DNA of 64,000 nt from Aerococcaceae bacterium zg-252 (GCA_016237705.1 CP066204.1:630001-694000); one strand, 5' to 3'; shown: positions 1-6,930, numbered from the stretch's first letter. The notes: a model not told the origin generated them from the letters alone. Numbers and translations are program-made.

Positions 1-73
1 GCGGAATTGGCAGACGCACCAGATTTAGGATCTGGCGCCTTCGGGCGTGGGGGTTCAAGTCCCTTCACCCGCA
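1..73 (+). tRNA. tRNA-Leu(TAG), 5' end cut by window
   Basis: The anticodon loop reads TTTAGGA (anticodon TAG), followed by a long variable arm and a T-arm GGTTCAAGTCC. The 3' acceptor strand CACCCGCA has no partner inside the window, so about the first eight bases lie upstream. It opens the tRNA operon seen here. Confidence 0.93.
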
Positions 74-82
74 TGGGAATAG

Positions 83-155
83 GCCGGCTTAGCTCAGTTG
101 GTAGAGCATCTGATTTGTAATCAGAGGGTCGAGGGTTCAAGTCCTTTAGCCGGCA
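83..155 (+). tRNA. tRNA-Thr(TGT)
   Basis: A 73-nt cloverleaf with acceptor GCCGGCT pairing AGCCGGC and discriminator A. The anticodon stem TCTGA/TCAGA encloses TTTGTAA (anticodon TGT). CCA is not encoded. Confidence 0.96.
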
Positions 156-168
156 TAAGAGAAAGTAT

Positions 169-240
169 GCGGAAATAGTTCAGTGGTAGAACACCACCTT
201 GCCAAGGTGGGGGTCGCGGGTTCGAACCCCGTTTTCCGCT
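169..240 (+). tRNA. tRNA-Gly(GCC)
   Basis: A 72-nt cloverleaf with acceptor GCGGAAA/TTTCCGC and anticodon stem ACCTT/AAGGT around GCC. It sits 13 nt after tRNA-Thr in the same operon. Confidence 0.96.
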
Positions 241-271
241 TTTTGCCAGAGTAAGAAATTACGGCAGAGAT

Positions 272-357
272 GCCGGGGTGGCGGAACTGGCAGACGCACA
301 GGACTTAAAATCCTGCGGGTAGTGATACCCGTACCGGTTCGATTCCGGTCCTCGGCA
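272..357 (+). tRNA. tRNA-Leu(TAA)
   Basis: An 86-nt class II tRNA with a long variable arm (GCGGGTAGTGATACCCGT). The acceptor GCCGGGG pairs with CCTCGGC and the anticodon is TAA. Confidence 0.96.
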
Positions 358-365
358 TATAAGGA

Positions 366-439
366 GCACCCATAGCTCAATTGGATAGAGTACTTGACTA
401 CGAATCAAGCGGTTGCAGGTTCGACTCCTGCTGGGTGTA
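366..439 (+). tRNA. tRNA-Arg(ACG)
   Basis: A 74-nt cloverleaf with acceptor GCACCCA/TGGGTGT. The anticodon ACG would be modified to ICG by TadA, as usual in bacteria. Confidence 0.96.
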
Positions 440-450
440 TAAGAAAACAA

Positions 451-524
451 CGGGAAGTAGCTCAGCTTGGTAGAGCACTTGGTTTGGGACCAAGGGGTCG
501 CAGGTTCGAATCCTGTCTTCCCGA
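451..524 (+). tRNA. tRNA-Pro(TGG)
   Basis: A 74-nt cloverleaf with acceptor CGGGAAG/CTTCCCG, anticodon loop TTTGGGA (TGG) and T-arm GGTTCGAATCC. Confidence 0.96.
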
Positions 525-543
525 TTTTTTTTAATCAAAAAAT

Positions 544-616
544 GGGGGATTAGCTCAGCTGGGAGAGCGCCTGCTTTGCACGCAGGAGGTCAGCGGTTCG
601 ATCCCGCTATTCTCCA
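544..616 (+). tRNA. tRNA-Ala(TGC)
   Basis: A 73-nt cloverleaf with acceptor GGGGGAT/ATTCTCC containing two G-U pairs. The anticodon loop TTTGCAC gives TGC. Confidence 0.95.
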
Positions 617-630
617 TTAATAAAAAAGAT

Positions 631-704
631 GGCGGTGTAGCTCAGCTGGCTAGAGCGTCCGGTTCATACCCGGGAGGTCATGGGTTCGATCCCCTTCGCC
701 GCTA
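631..704 (+). tRNA. tRNA-Met(CAT), elongator
   Basis: A 74-nt cloverleaf with acceptor GGCGGTG/CGCCGC-type pairing and anticodon CAT. The body resembles Bacillus elongator tRNA-Met (GGCGGTGTAGCTCAGCTGG), and the 5' base pairs normally, unlike an initiator. Confidence 0.92.
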
Positions 705-714
705 TAAGAGGGAT

Positions 715-788
715 GGACCTTTAGCTCAGGTGGTTAGAGCAGACGGCTCATAACCGTCCGGTCGTAGGTTCGAGTCCTACAAGGTCCA
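715..788 (+). tRNA. tRNA-Ile2(CAT), lysidine type
   Basis: A 74-nt cloverleaf with acceptor GGACCTT/AAGGTCC and anticodon CAT. The sequence matches the Bacillus minor isoleucine tRNA whose C34 TilS converts to lysidine. The assignment over Met rests on similarity and on its place after elongator Met, as in Bacillus operons. Confidence 0.85.
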
Positions 789-797
789 TAAAAGAAC

Positions 798-887
798 GGA
801 GGATTACCCAAGTCCGGCTGAAGGGAACGGTCTTGAAAACCGTCAGGCGTGTAAAAGCGTGCGTGGGTTCGAATCCCACATCCTCCT
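798..887 (+). tRNA. tRNA-Ser(TGA), copy 1
   Basis: A 90-nt class II tRNA with acceptor GGAGGAT/ATCCTCC, anticodon TGA and a long variable arm. It is identical over all 90 nt to the copy at 51063-51152 on the far side of the prophage. Confidence 0.95.
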
Positions 888-900
888 TAATAATAAAGAT

Positions 901-973
901 CGCGGGGTGGAGAAGTTGGCATCTCGTCGGGCTCATAACCCGAAGGTCGCAGGTTCGAGTCCTGCCCCCGCAA
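901..973 (+). tRNA. tRNA-fMet(CAT), initiator
   Basis: The 5' C1 faces A72 (mismatch), and three G-C pairs (GGG/CCC) flank the CAT anticodon in the anticodon stem. Both are initiator hallmarks. The acceptor is CGCGGGG/CCCCGCA. Confidence 0.94.
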
Positions 974-1000
974 TTAGGAATAGGAAGACGAAAAGAAGGT

Positions 1001-1071
1001 GCGGGTGTAGTTTAGTGGTAAAACTACAGCCTTCCAAGCTGTTGTCGCGAGTTCGATTCTCGTCACCCGCT
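1001..1071 (+). tRNA. tRNA-Gly(TCC), copy 1
   Basis: A 71-nt cloverleaf with acceptor GCGGGTG/CACCCGC and anticodon TCC. It is identical to the copy at 51239-51309 beyond the prophage. Confidence 0.95.
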
Positions 1072-1082
1072 TAAAAAGAGAA

Positions 1083-1156
<74 letters not shown>

Positions 1157-1180
1157 TACAAGTGAATAGACTTGGTTGAT

Positions 1181-1268
1181 GGGGAAGTACTCAAGAGGCT
1201 GAAGAGGCGCCCCTGCTAAGGGTGTAGGTCGGGAAACCGGCGCGAGGGTTCAAATCCCTCCTTCTCCG
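1181..1268 (+). tRNA. tRNA-Ser(GCT), prophage attachment gene
   Basis: An 88-nt class II tRNA with anticodon GCT, a long variable arm and acceptor GGGGAAG/CTTCTCC. Its last 13 bases lie inside the 14-bp prophage core repeat. The phage DNA restores or keeps the 3' end, so the tRNA stays complete after integration. Confidence 0.96.
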
Positions 1269-1269
1269 T
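1256..1269 (+). other. attL core
   Basis: CCCTCCTTCTCCGT occurs here and again at 50956-50969. It covers the 3' end of tRNA-Ser(GCT). The integrase gene begins about 130 bp inside, which is the usual arrangement for tRNA-targeting tyrosine recombinases. Bases differ immediately on both sides, so 14 bp is the full identity. Confidence 0.9.
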
Positions 1270-1304
1270 TAATAGTATCGTTAAGATACTGTTGTGAAAT
1301 TATT

Positions 1305-1348
1305 AAAAACGGTGTAAACGTTGATTTAACAATGTTTACACCGTTTTT
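1305..1348. terminator. Bidirectional terminator between tRNA operon and int
   Basis: A 15-bp perfect stem (1305-1319 with 1334-1348, arms AAAAACGGTGTAAAC and GTTTACACCGTTTTT) with T-runs on both strands. It can end tRNA transcription entering the prophage and int transcription leaving it. A smaller repeat AGTATC/GATACT lies at 1274-1290 and may be an integrase arm site (inference). Confidence 0.85.
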
Positions 1349-1400
1349 CTTTATTTTTAGTTTTGATAAGAATGAATTACTTTTTCAAATCTTTTTGCAG

Positions 1401-2501
1401 TTATTTTGCATTCACTTTGAAGACTTCAAGGAAATCTTTATCACTTTGTTGTTCAAGCTCTTTTACGATATGCGTGTAGGTATTCAAGGTTTCCGATATA
1501 TTTGAATGACCTAGGCGTTGACTAATATAGCCGATATTCACTCCAGCATAAAGCAGCAGCGATGCATGCGTATGACGCAATGCATGAATTGTTATCTTTG
1601 GAAGATTCAATTCTGAGAGTATTTTTTTAAAATGTTTACTTAATCCAGTGTATGTGATAATAGGACGATTGCGATTATTCATGAATAAGTATTCTTTGTT
1701 GTACTTTATGCATTTTATTTTATGCTTTTGTACCTTTGCGTATAATTCTGGTGTAGTAGCGATAGTTCGTATACTACTTTTTGTTTTACCTTTGGTGAAG
1801 CTAAAGGTATCTTTATAATCATATCCACGATTCACTGACAGACTTTCTTTAGCAATATCTTTATAAGATAGTCCAAATACTTCACCTATTCTTAAACCGG
1901 TTGTCAGCGCAATATAGAGCATTAAATCTTTGAAGTCATCACTATCGTTCAGAACATTAAGTAGCTTAGTTGCTTGGTCTTGATTGAGATGTTTGATTCT
2001 TGCTTGTTCTTCAATGTCATAATGTAGAACTGCGCCAAAGCTGGGGTCAGTTTTGATTAACCCGTCTGCAATAGCGTAGGATAGGCATTTTTTTAAATAC
2101 CCATGCGTTTTTTGTACAGTGTTTTTACTTTTATTCATTCCACGTTCATTTATGTATGCTTGGTATTTAGTTCGTGTTAAATCGACTAATTTCATCTCTC
2201 CGAAGTAATTTTCAACTAATTCTATCTCATGCTCGTATTTTCTATCTGTTCCTTTAGAATACTTGCCGATGATGTAGGTATTGCACCATTCTTCAAAGTA
2301 ATTAGCGAAGATTGTTAAATCTTTGCCATTTAAATCAGGGGTATCTTTCTTCTTTAATTCAAGAGAAGCAGCATATACTTCTGCTTCTTTTTTCGTTCCA
2401 AATCCGAACTTACTTTTTGTTTTAAACTTTCCTTGTTCATCTTTAAAACTTATACGACAATACCATTTACCGCTATTTTTATCTTTTTTTATGCTTGCCA
2501 T
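1401..2501 (-). CDS. int: Tyrosine integrase of the prophage
   Basis: A 366-aa tyrosine recombinase. The N-terminal arm-binding segment (ASIKKDKNSGKWYCRISF) is followed by a SAM-like core-binding domain and a catalytic domain. Visible catalytic residues are Arg204 (TTGLRIGEV), His306-x-x-Arg309 (HALRHTH), His332 (RLGHSN) and Tyr342 (NTYTHI). It should insert the phage at the 14-bp core in tRNA-Ser(GCT), which lies immediately beyond its 3' end. The ATG at 2501 is chosen because AGAAGG lies 12 nt upstream; an upstream in-frame ATG at 2540 has no comparable site. The order of int at the attL edge, transcribed toward the att site, is standard for Lactobacillales siphoviruses. Confidence 0.96.
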   Translation of the reverse strand: MASIKKDKNSGKWYCRISFKDEQGKFKTKSKFGFGTKKEAEVYAASLELKKKDTPDLNGKDLTIFANYFEEWCNTYIIGKYSKGTDRKYEHEIELVENYFGEMKLVDLTRTKYQAYINERGMNKSKNTVQKTHGYLKKCLSYAIADGLIKTDPSFGAVLHYDIEEQARIKHLNQDQATKLLNVLNDSDDFKDLMLYIALTTGLRIGEVFGLSYKDIAKESLSVNRGYDYKDTFSFTKGKTKSSIRTIATTPELYAKVQKHKIKCIKYNKEYLFMNNRNRPIITYTGLSKHFKKILSELNLPKITIHALRHTHASLLLYAGVNIGYISQRLGHSNISETLNTYTHIVKELEQQSDKDFLEVFKVNAK

Positions 2502-2616
2502 ATCTTTATACCTTCTTTCTTTTCTGGTATAATAGGGCATAGGAAATAAGCCCTATTTGGGTGTATTTTTGCTAGTCTCACACCTTCGCTTTGGTCGGGG
2601 AGGGTGTGGGATGTTT

Positions 2617-3624
2617 TTATTTATTTTTATCAGTTATTCTTTTAATTTCCTTATCAAAATCAGAAATAATTGTTTGCCTTTTGTTAAATATATCATATTC
2701 CGTTTTGGCTTTTTCTTTAGCTTGTTTTGACGAAATTTTTCCATGTCCTTCTAATATTTTATATTCGTTGAAATCTAAAAAGCGTTCGACGCTATTGGCG
2801 AATTCTTCCATCGTAAAAGTGTTGCGTCTTTCAATTAATCCTTCGATATAGTCGAAATATTGAGTGACGGTTCGTTCCAAGGATTTGATTTCTTTTTCTG
2901 ATAAGTAATTTTTGGCAATTTGAGCATCACTTTTTAAAATTCTACCATTAGGTGCAGATTTCCAAGTGGTTAGTCCCATATTTTCTTTGGTATTATCAGC
3001 TTGTTTGTATATAATTTCTGCGGCTGTTTGACCTGTAATAGCGTAATGAAACTTATCTTGCACATGAGCATAAAATAATCGTGTTACTTCACTATTTTTG
3101 TCATAATCTGTACTTACCTCTGCAAAGATATCAGTAATTTGTTGCCAAATTCTTCTTTCACTTGCACGGATTGACCTAACACGCTCTAGTAATTCCTGGA
3201 AATAATCTTTTCCTAGTAAATTACTACCTTGTTTTAAACGTTCATCATCCATTGCAAAACCTTTAATCATATATTCTTTAAGAACAGAGGTCGCCCATTG
3301 TCTAAAGTGTGTGGCTTTTTGAGAATTAACTCGATATCCAACAGAGATAATCATGTCCAAATTATAGAAGTAGACCTGACGGGTAACTTGTCTTGCACCT
3401 TCGATTTGAACTATTGGGAATTTCCCAATAGTTGAACTTTCTTCGAGTTCTCCTGTTTTGTAAATATTTTTAATATGTTCATTGATGGTTGAAATATCTA
3501 CGTTAAACAACTCAGCCATTTGTTTTTGTGGCATCCATAGAGTATCATGCCATACCATGACATCTGCGATAATGTCCCGATTGTCATTTTCATAAAGAAC
3601 GAACTGTTGCATTTCAATTTCCAT
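2617..3624 (-). CDS. RhuM-family protein
   Basis: A 335-aa protein of the virulence RhuM family (recognised from TLWMPQKQMAELFNVD, the INEHIKNIY helix and RQVYFYNLDMIISVGYRVNS). The N-terminal part looks like a DNA-binding domain and the C-terminal half is helical. The biochemical function of the family is unknown; it is common as cargo in prophages and mobile islands. AAAGGAG lies 8 nt before the ATG. It is a separate minus-strand unit with its own promoter and a terminator-like hairpin in its leader, so regulation by attenuation is possible. Confidence 0.85.
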   Translation of the reverse strand: MEIEMQQFVLYENDNRDIIADVMVWHDTLWMPQKQMAELFNVDISTINEHIKNIYKTGELEESSTIGKFPIVQIEGARQVTRQVYFYNLDMIISVGYRVNSQKATHFRQWATSVLKEYMIKGFAMDDERLKQGSNLLGKDYFQELLERVRSIRASERRIWQQITDIFAEVSTDYDKNSEVTRLFYAHVQDKFHYAITGQTAAEIIYKQADNTKENMGLTTWKSAPNGRILKSDAQIAKNYLSEKEIKSLERTVTQYFDYIEGLIERRNTFTMEEFANSVERFLDFNEYKILEGHGKISSKQAKEKAKTEYDIFNKRQTIISDFDKEIKRITDKNK

Positions 3625-3670
3625 TCTATTACTCCTTTCAATTTCAACTTCTACTCGCTTTTACTCAACG

Positions 3671-3704
3671 CAAAACAAAAAGGTAACCACGTAAAGCAGT
3701 TACC
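3671..3704 (-). terminator. Terminator-like hairpin in the rhuM leader
   Basis: Read on the minus strand, GGTAACTGC pairs with GTGGTTACC around a 5-nt loop and is followed by TTTTTGTTTT. It lies between the rhuM promoter (about 3744-3772) and the rhuM start codon (3624). A second hairpin, CAAGG-GAAA-CCTTG with a GNRA loop (3718-3731), precedes it. A leader RNA of about 65 nt or an attenuator is inferred. Confidence 0.65.
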
Positions 3705-3743
3705 AGCCGTATTTGCACAAGGTTTCCCTTGGTTAGTAACTAC

Positions 3744-3772
3744 ATTATATCATATTTTCTTCTCTTAATAAC
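3744..3772 (-). promoter_or_regulatory. Putative rhuM promoter
   Basis: On the minus strand there is a perfect -10 TATAAT (3744-3749). A weak -35 (GTTATT, 3767-3772) is 17 bp away. The start point is expected near 3737, about 110 nt before the rhuM ATG. Confidence 0.6.
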
Positions 3773-3774
3773 AG

Positions 3775-3826
3775 AAACTCTTGGGTTCCGCGCTCCCTTA
3801 TGGTGGGCGAATACTACCAAGAGTTT
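3775..3826. other. Long hairpin, candidate structured RNA or terminator
   Basis: A 10-bp perfect stem AAACTCTTGG/CCAAGAGTTT encloses 32 nt that can fold again (CGCTCCC with GGTGGGCG). It lies in the gene-free stretch 3625-4108 between rhuM and the lipoprotein gene. It could end transcription of the repressor operon, but no clear T-run follows. Confidence 0.5.
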
Positions 3827-3940
3827 TGTTAACTTATTTATATCGGTAGTACAGTAGTAATTTTACATGGAAGTCAATACTTATTGACTATTTTTCAACT
3901 TTTTTGGTTAATAATAGTTAGTCTCATTGCATTCGGGTTA

Positions 3941-3980
3941 CTGTTTATTACTGTTTATTACTGTTTATTACTGTTTATTA
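3941..3980. repeat. Four tandem 10-bp repeats
   Basis: CTGTTTATTA is repeated four times without change. This is the only other feature in the gene-free stretch 3625-4108. It may be slippage DNA or an array of sites spaced one helical turn apart; no coding role is supported. Confidence 0.85.
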
Positions 3981-4108
3981 TTTTTCCTTTCTATTCAATC
4001 CTCTACACCTCCACGGGCGTAAAACTATCCACAACCTTACCCACGATGTTGAAATATAATCCCTCATCGACGGGGAGATTGATTGCGCATTAACGATACA
4101 AGGCTGGG

Positions 4109-4603
4109 TTATTTTGGTTCAAGTAATAAGCCGATATCTTCCACTTTTACACCATTTTTGGTTGCTAATTCAAGTAAGTTGTTTGATGCTCCATCGTTTT
4201 GTGGGTCTAAGGTCAACATTATATTATTTTTTTCTTTTTTAGCGACAAAATATAAATCGACTGTTTCGTTTTCAGGACCTGTGAATGTAATGGCTAATTT
4301 TCCATCTTGTAATGTGTATGGTGCAGATTGCTTTAGAATGTCTTTTGCATATTGTTCGAAGAATGCTCTTGCTAAGGGGTTATCCATTTCTGGATTTTGT
4401 TTAATTGCTACTTGATACACATCTTCGGAATCAATGTTGATATCTACATTATTTTCGTGGAATTTCAATTCAATGTCCACATCGTCATAAATTTTAGAAG
4501 TGTCAGTTACCCATTCATTCTTTTGTAAATCTTGTTTTGTAATTGCGTTTGAACAGCCAGCTAATGTTAATACACTGATTGCTAATAATATTGTTTTTTT
4601 CAT
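4109..4603 (-). CDS. Prophage lipoprotein (possible superinfection exclusion)
   Basis: A 164-aa predicted lipoprotein: signal peptide MKKTILLAISVLTLAGC with Cys17 as the lipidated residue (lipobox LAGC). The mature part is about 147 aa and rich in beta-type sequence, with no recognised domain. A strong AAGGAG site precedes the ATG. It lies between int and the repressor genes, where temperate phages such as TP-J34 carry Ltp-type lipoproteins that block DNA entry by related phages. The same role here is inferred from position and signal only. Confidence 0.75.
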   Translation of the reverse strand: MKKTILLAISVLTLAGCSNAITKQDLQKNEWVTDTSKIYDDVDIELKFHENNVDINIDSEDVYQVAIKQNPEMDNPLARAFFEQYAKDILKQSAPYTLQDGKLAITFTGPENETVDLYFVAKKEKNNIMLTLDPQNDGASNNLLELATKNGVKVEDIGLLLEPK

Positions 4604-4625
4604 GTTTCTCTCTCCTTAATCTATA

Positions 4626-5051
4626 TTAAATATAATCTTTCATATACTTTGGTAACTGAAAGTAGTCAACAATCTGGTCTTTGGTCATAAAATCTAGTTC
4701 TTCGTATTGATTTCTTAATAATTCAAACGCAAACCGATTAGCTTCGGCTTCGATTTTTAAAACTTGCGAGGGTGCCCCCACGCTTCGCATAAAGGGTGTA
4801 CTGGCTTGTTTGTGCAAAAATATATGTCCTAATTCATGGCATAATACGAATTCTCTTAAATTCTCGTGGATAAGAGAATTCAGTATGATACTGCTATGCC
4901 GATGATTACGAATAGTCATACCAAAAGTGTCAAAATCTAATGGAATGTCTAATATATCAACATCATTGTTTTTTGCTATTTTATAAGGTTCATACGATTC
5001 TGCTAGCTTAAATGCCTTTTCGACTGCCTTTTCAATAGTTTCATATCTCAT
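4626..5051 (-). CDS. ImmA/IrrE-type metallopeptidase
   Basis: A 141-aa protein with the zinc motif HELGH (residues 72-76) and downstream EAEANRFAFELL, the ImmA/IrrE (peptidase M78) signature. In ICEBs1 the ImmA protease cleaves the partner repressor ImmR after DNA damage. The gene lies 8 bp after the CI-like repressor gene on the same transcript, so it is probably the anti-repressor protease that triggers induction. CHELGHIFLH keeps both histidines and the glutamate, so it should be active. Confidence 0.92.
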   Translation of the reverse strand: MRYETIEKAVEKAFKLAESYEPYKIAKNNDVDILDIPLDFDTFGMTIRNHRHSSIILNSLIHENLREFVLCHELGHIFLHKQASTPFMRSVGAPSQVLKIEAEANRFAFELLRNQYEELDFMTKDQIVDYFQLPKYMKDYI

Positions 5052-5059
5052 GTAACCAC

Positions 5060-5515
5060 CTACTCATTACGATATTTTTTAGGGGTGAATTTCTTTTTGG
5101 CTTTTTCTTTGTTCAATTCCATTGCCATTTGAATAGCGATACGTAATTGTTCTTTGCCTTCATCCGTCAGTGGCTCACCATAGAAATTTACTTCCGATTT
5201 AGTAAACATTCCTTCTAGTAATTTATCAACTTCCTTTCCTATGTCTAGTTTTTCTTTCTCGGTTAATGTGTAGTAGGGTTGTTGGATGCCTAATAATTCA
5301 TTAGGTTCTATATCAAAAGTAGAAGCTATCAATCGAATAGTATCCATTCTAGGTTCAACTTTTCCATTTTCCCATTTCGAGATATTGGTCTTGTTGAAAT
5401 TTGATGAATATAAACCATTTGATTTTTCAGCAAATGAATTTAACGCAGAAGCAAATTCATCTTGATTGAGACCTTTTTCAATTCTTATCGATTTAATTTT
5501 TTGAGCGAAGCTCAT
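5060..5515 (-). CDS. CI-like phage repressor (XRE family)
   Basis: A 151-aa protein with an N-terminal XRE helix-turn-helix (about residues 1-70; GLNQDEFASAL, NISKWENGKVEPRMDTIRLI). Its charged helical C-terminus has no LexA-type peptidase residues, so cleavage in cis is unlikely and the adjacent ImmA-type protease fits. The ATG at 5515 is preferred; an in-frame GTG at 5524 is only 3-4 nt from the GGAAG motif. It is transcribed leftward from a consensus promoter and probably binds the 16-bp elements at 5597, 5660 and 5912. Confidence 0.9.
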   Translation of the reverse strand: MSFAQKIKSIRIEKGLNQDEFASALNSFAEKSNGLYSSNFNKTNISKWENGKVEPRMDTIRLIASTFDIEPNELLGIQQPYYTLTEKEKLDIGKEVDKLLEGMFTKSEVNFYGEPLTDEGKEQLRIAIQMAMELNKEKAKKKFTPKKYRNE

Positions 5516-5551
5516 GTTAATCACCCACTTCCGTCTTATATTTTTAAAATA

Positions 5552-5580
5552 ATTATACTACCAAGTTTCTAAAGAAACAA
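5552..5580 (-). promoter_or_regulatory. Repressor promoter (PL/PRM-like)
   Basis: On the minus strand, -35 TTGTTT (5575-5580) and -10 TATAAT (5552-5557) are separated by 17 bp. A palindrome GTTTC-TAAA-GAAAC (5565-5578) covers the spacer and -35 and could be a second operator type. Confidence 0.8.
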
Positions 5581-5596
5581 CAGGAAAACGAAAAAA

Positions 5597-5612
5597 GTTT
5601 ATTTTTTTTCAA
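5597..5612 (-). promoter_or_regulatory. Candidate CI operator O1
   Basis: On the minus strand it reads TTGAAAAAAAATAAAC, one mismatch from the two direct copies at 5660-5675 and 5912-5927. It sits between the divergent promoters, just upstream of the rightward -35. Confidence 0.6.
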
Positions 5613-5620
5613 TTTTCTTG

Positions 5621-5649
5621 TTGACTTTAAAAATGAAACGAGTTATTAT
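5621..5649 (+). promoter_or_regulatory. Early rightward promoter (PR-like)
   Basis: -35 TTGACT (5621-5626) and -10 TATTAT (5644-5649) with 17-bp spacing drive the Cro and early operon. Candidate operators flank it on both sides. Confidence 0.85.
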
Positions 5650-5659
5650 ATGTGTGTGG

Positions 5660-5675
5660 TTGAAAAAAGATAAAC
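5660..5675 (+). promoter_or_regulatory. Candidate CI operator O2
   Basis: TTGAAAAAAGATAAAC lies 10 bp after the PR -10, across the expected transcription start. It is identical to the copy at 5912-5927. Confidence 0.6.
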
Positions 5676-5693
5676 AAAAAGAGAGGTGATTTA

Positions 5694-5915
5694 ATGAATG
5701 TGAATAGAAAAAGACCACCGTATAATGAGTTTAAAGCATGGATGATAACTCATTCAGTTACACGAAATGAGTTGAAAAAGTTGCTAGGTTTAACAGATTC
5801 AACGCTTAGCCACAGACTAAATGGAACTGGAGCTGATTTTTCATTAGATGAAATTCGTTTGATGATTGGAGAATATGGAAATGATATTGCTAATTTTTTT
5901 TACAACTTAGGTTGA
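5694..5915 (+). CDS. Cro-like/Mor-like HTH regulator
   Basis: A 73-aa protein made almost only of a helix-turn-helix (KKLLGLTDSTLSHRLNGTGADFSLDEIRLM). It is the first rightward gene, divergent from the repressor, with GAGAGGTGAT as ribosome-binding site. That is the position of Cro or Mor in TP901-1-like switches. Its TGA stop lies inside the third candidate operator, and an in-frame fragment of another XRE regulator follows directly. Confidence 0.88.
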   Translation: MNVNRKRPPYNEFKAWMITHSVTRNELKKLLGLTDSTLSHRLNGTGADFSLDEIRLMIGEYGNDIANFFYNLG

Positions 5916-5927
5916 AAAAAGATAAAC
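5912..5927 (+). promoter_or_regulatory. Candidate CI operator O3
   Basis: A second exact copy of TTGAAAAAAGATAAAC, overlapping the stop codon of the Cro-like gene. A distal operator at the end of mor (OD) is known in phage TP901-1, where repressor bound at distant sites loops DNA. The same role here is inferred. Confidence 0.55.
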
Positions 5928-6059
5928 AAACCTAAAGTAAGACGGCAAGGTATTTATGCTTTGCGTGACGGCAGAGCAGAGAATTTAAGTTTAAAAAACG
6001 CATTTAAATTAGCAGACGCACTAGAAGTAGACGTAAATGTTTTTAGAGAAAAGGAGTAA
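5916..6059 (+). pseudogene. Remnant of an XRE regulator (5' truncated)
   Basis: The reading frame continues after the Cro-like stop codon for 47 codons to a TAA at 6057-6059. It encodes the second half of an XRE domain (QGIYALRDGRAENLSLKNAF, then KLADALEVDVNVFREKE). Helices 1-2 and any start codon or ribosome-binding site are missing, so it is most likely a broken second Cro gene. Read-through of the TGA would give a two-headed protein, for which there is no evidence. Confidence 0.6.
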
Positions 6060-6064
6060 CAACT

Positions 6065-6379
6065 ATGACAATTGCAGAGCTTATTGAGTACGAAAAACAG
6101 GTGCTCCAACAGCAGCACGAAGCCGAAATAGCTCGTATCCGTGCTGAAGCTGATAAAGGTGCAATCGGTGATGCGAAATGGCTAGAGAAAAGAGTAGGTT
6201 TGAAAATGAAGTATATCAAGCCACGGATACTCTATCCATTCCGCGAAGAGTTGGAAGGTGAAATCATCTTCTACTCGGATAAGCAAGGAGTTCCTTGGAG
6301 AATCAACAAATTTAAGTTCAATGAATGGATGAATGCTAATTTTTCCAGAATTGATTGGGAGGGGAAATGTTGTGCGTGA
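6065..6379 (+). CDS. DUF771-like phage DNA-binding protein
   Basis: A 104-aa protein with a charged helical N-terminus (EKQVLQQQHEAEIARIRAEA). The C-terminal region (WLEKRVGLK, KPRILYPFREELE, QGVPWRINKFKFNEWMNANF) resembles DUF771, a winged-helix or excisionase-like fold of Firmicutes phages. AAGGAG precedes the ATG. It follows the Cro position, where such proteins are usual. The target is unknown. Confidence 0.65.
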   Translation: MTIAELIEYEKQVLQQQHEAEIARIRAEADKGAIGDAKWLEKRVGLKMKYIKPRILYPFREELEGEIIFYSDKQGVPWRINKFKFNEWMNANFSRIDWEGKCCA

Positions 6380-6545
6380 TTGGATATTAACTATTTTATG
6401 TGGTTTGCTGCTTGGTTGTGCTGTCGGTGCAGTTATCGAAAACCACAGACAAGTAGAACAAGAAAGATTTTGGGAGCAACATAGAAAAAGCACAATGGAT
6501 AGACGGATATGCAAAATGATTTACGGAGAGGATGAATGTAAATGA
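6372..6545 (+). CDS. Small membrane protein
   Basis: A 57-aa protein with one hydrophobic segment near the N-terminus (WILTILCGLLLGCAVGAVI) and a charged tail. The GTG at 6372 is chosen because GGGAGGGG lies 7 nt upstream and the overlap with the previous gene is then only 8 bp. No family is recognised. Confidence 0.6.
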   Translation: MRDWILTILCGLLLGCAVGAVIENHRQVEQERFWEQHRKSTMDRRICKMIYGEDECK

Positions 6546-6733
6546 TAAAACAAGCAATTAAAGAGTATTACGGTGAGGATTTATGGGACGGAGAAGTCCA
6601 CGAGTCAGACGAAATGAGCTACGACCGTAACGGATGTCACCACACAGGCTACTGGGTGAAACGTGGACCGGAACCACAAGATTGGTGGGATGTTTTCTAT
6701 GACGCTGACGATTCGTTTTTCTTAGCGCGATGA
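6542..6733 (+). CDS. Hypothetical early phage protein
   Basis: A 63-aa acidic, Trp- and His-rich protein (CHHTGYWVKRGPEPQDWWDV) of unknown function. The start overlaps the previous stop (ATGA), so it is translationally coupled. Confidence 0.65.
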   Translation: MIKQAIKEYYGEDLWDGEVHESDEMSYDRNGCHHTGYWVKRGPEPQDWWDVFYDADDSFFLAR

Positions 6734-6930
6734 AACAATGGCAAAGACAAGAACTACACAAGTGTATGGACTTGTATAACAAAACTGGCAACTTTCAACA
6801 TATCGTTGACAGTTGGAATATATTAGCGTACAGACGCTGGGAAGCAGTGATGATAGAAATAATAGAGTGGGCAAAAGAAAAAGTCCGCACGGCAATGCGG
6901 ACGATAAAAACATGTATAAGGAGATTATAA
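6730..6930 (+). CDS. Hypothetical early phage protein
   Basis: A 66-aa basic helical protein of unknown function, coupled to the previous gene by an ATGA overlap. Small ORFs of this kind fill the interval between Cro and the replication genes in many siphoviruses. Confidence 0.6.
   Translation: MKQWQRQELHKCMDLYNKTGNFQHIVDSWNILAYRRWEAVMIEIIEWAKEKVRTAMRTIKTCIRRL

Noticed and set aside
180..1074. Several ORFs of 60-71 codons on both strands across the tRNA cluster
   Set aside because: They overlap clear tRNA cloverleaves on either strand and have no ribosome-binding sites.
3884..4093. Hydrophobic 69-codon ORF that could be a type I toxin
   Set aside because: It needs a TTG start, has a poor ribosome-binding site, and much of its hydrophobic run comes from translating the 10-bp repeats.
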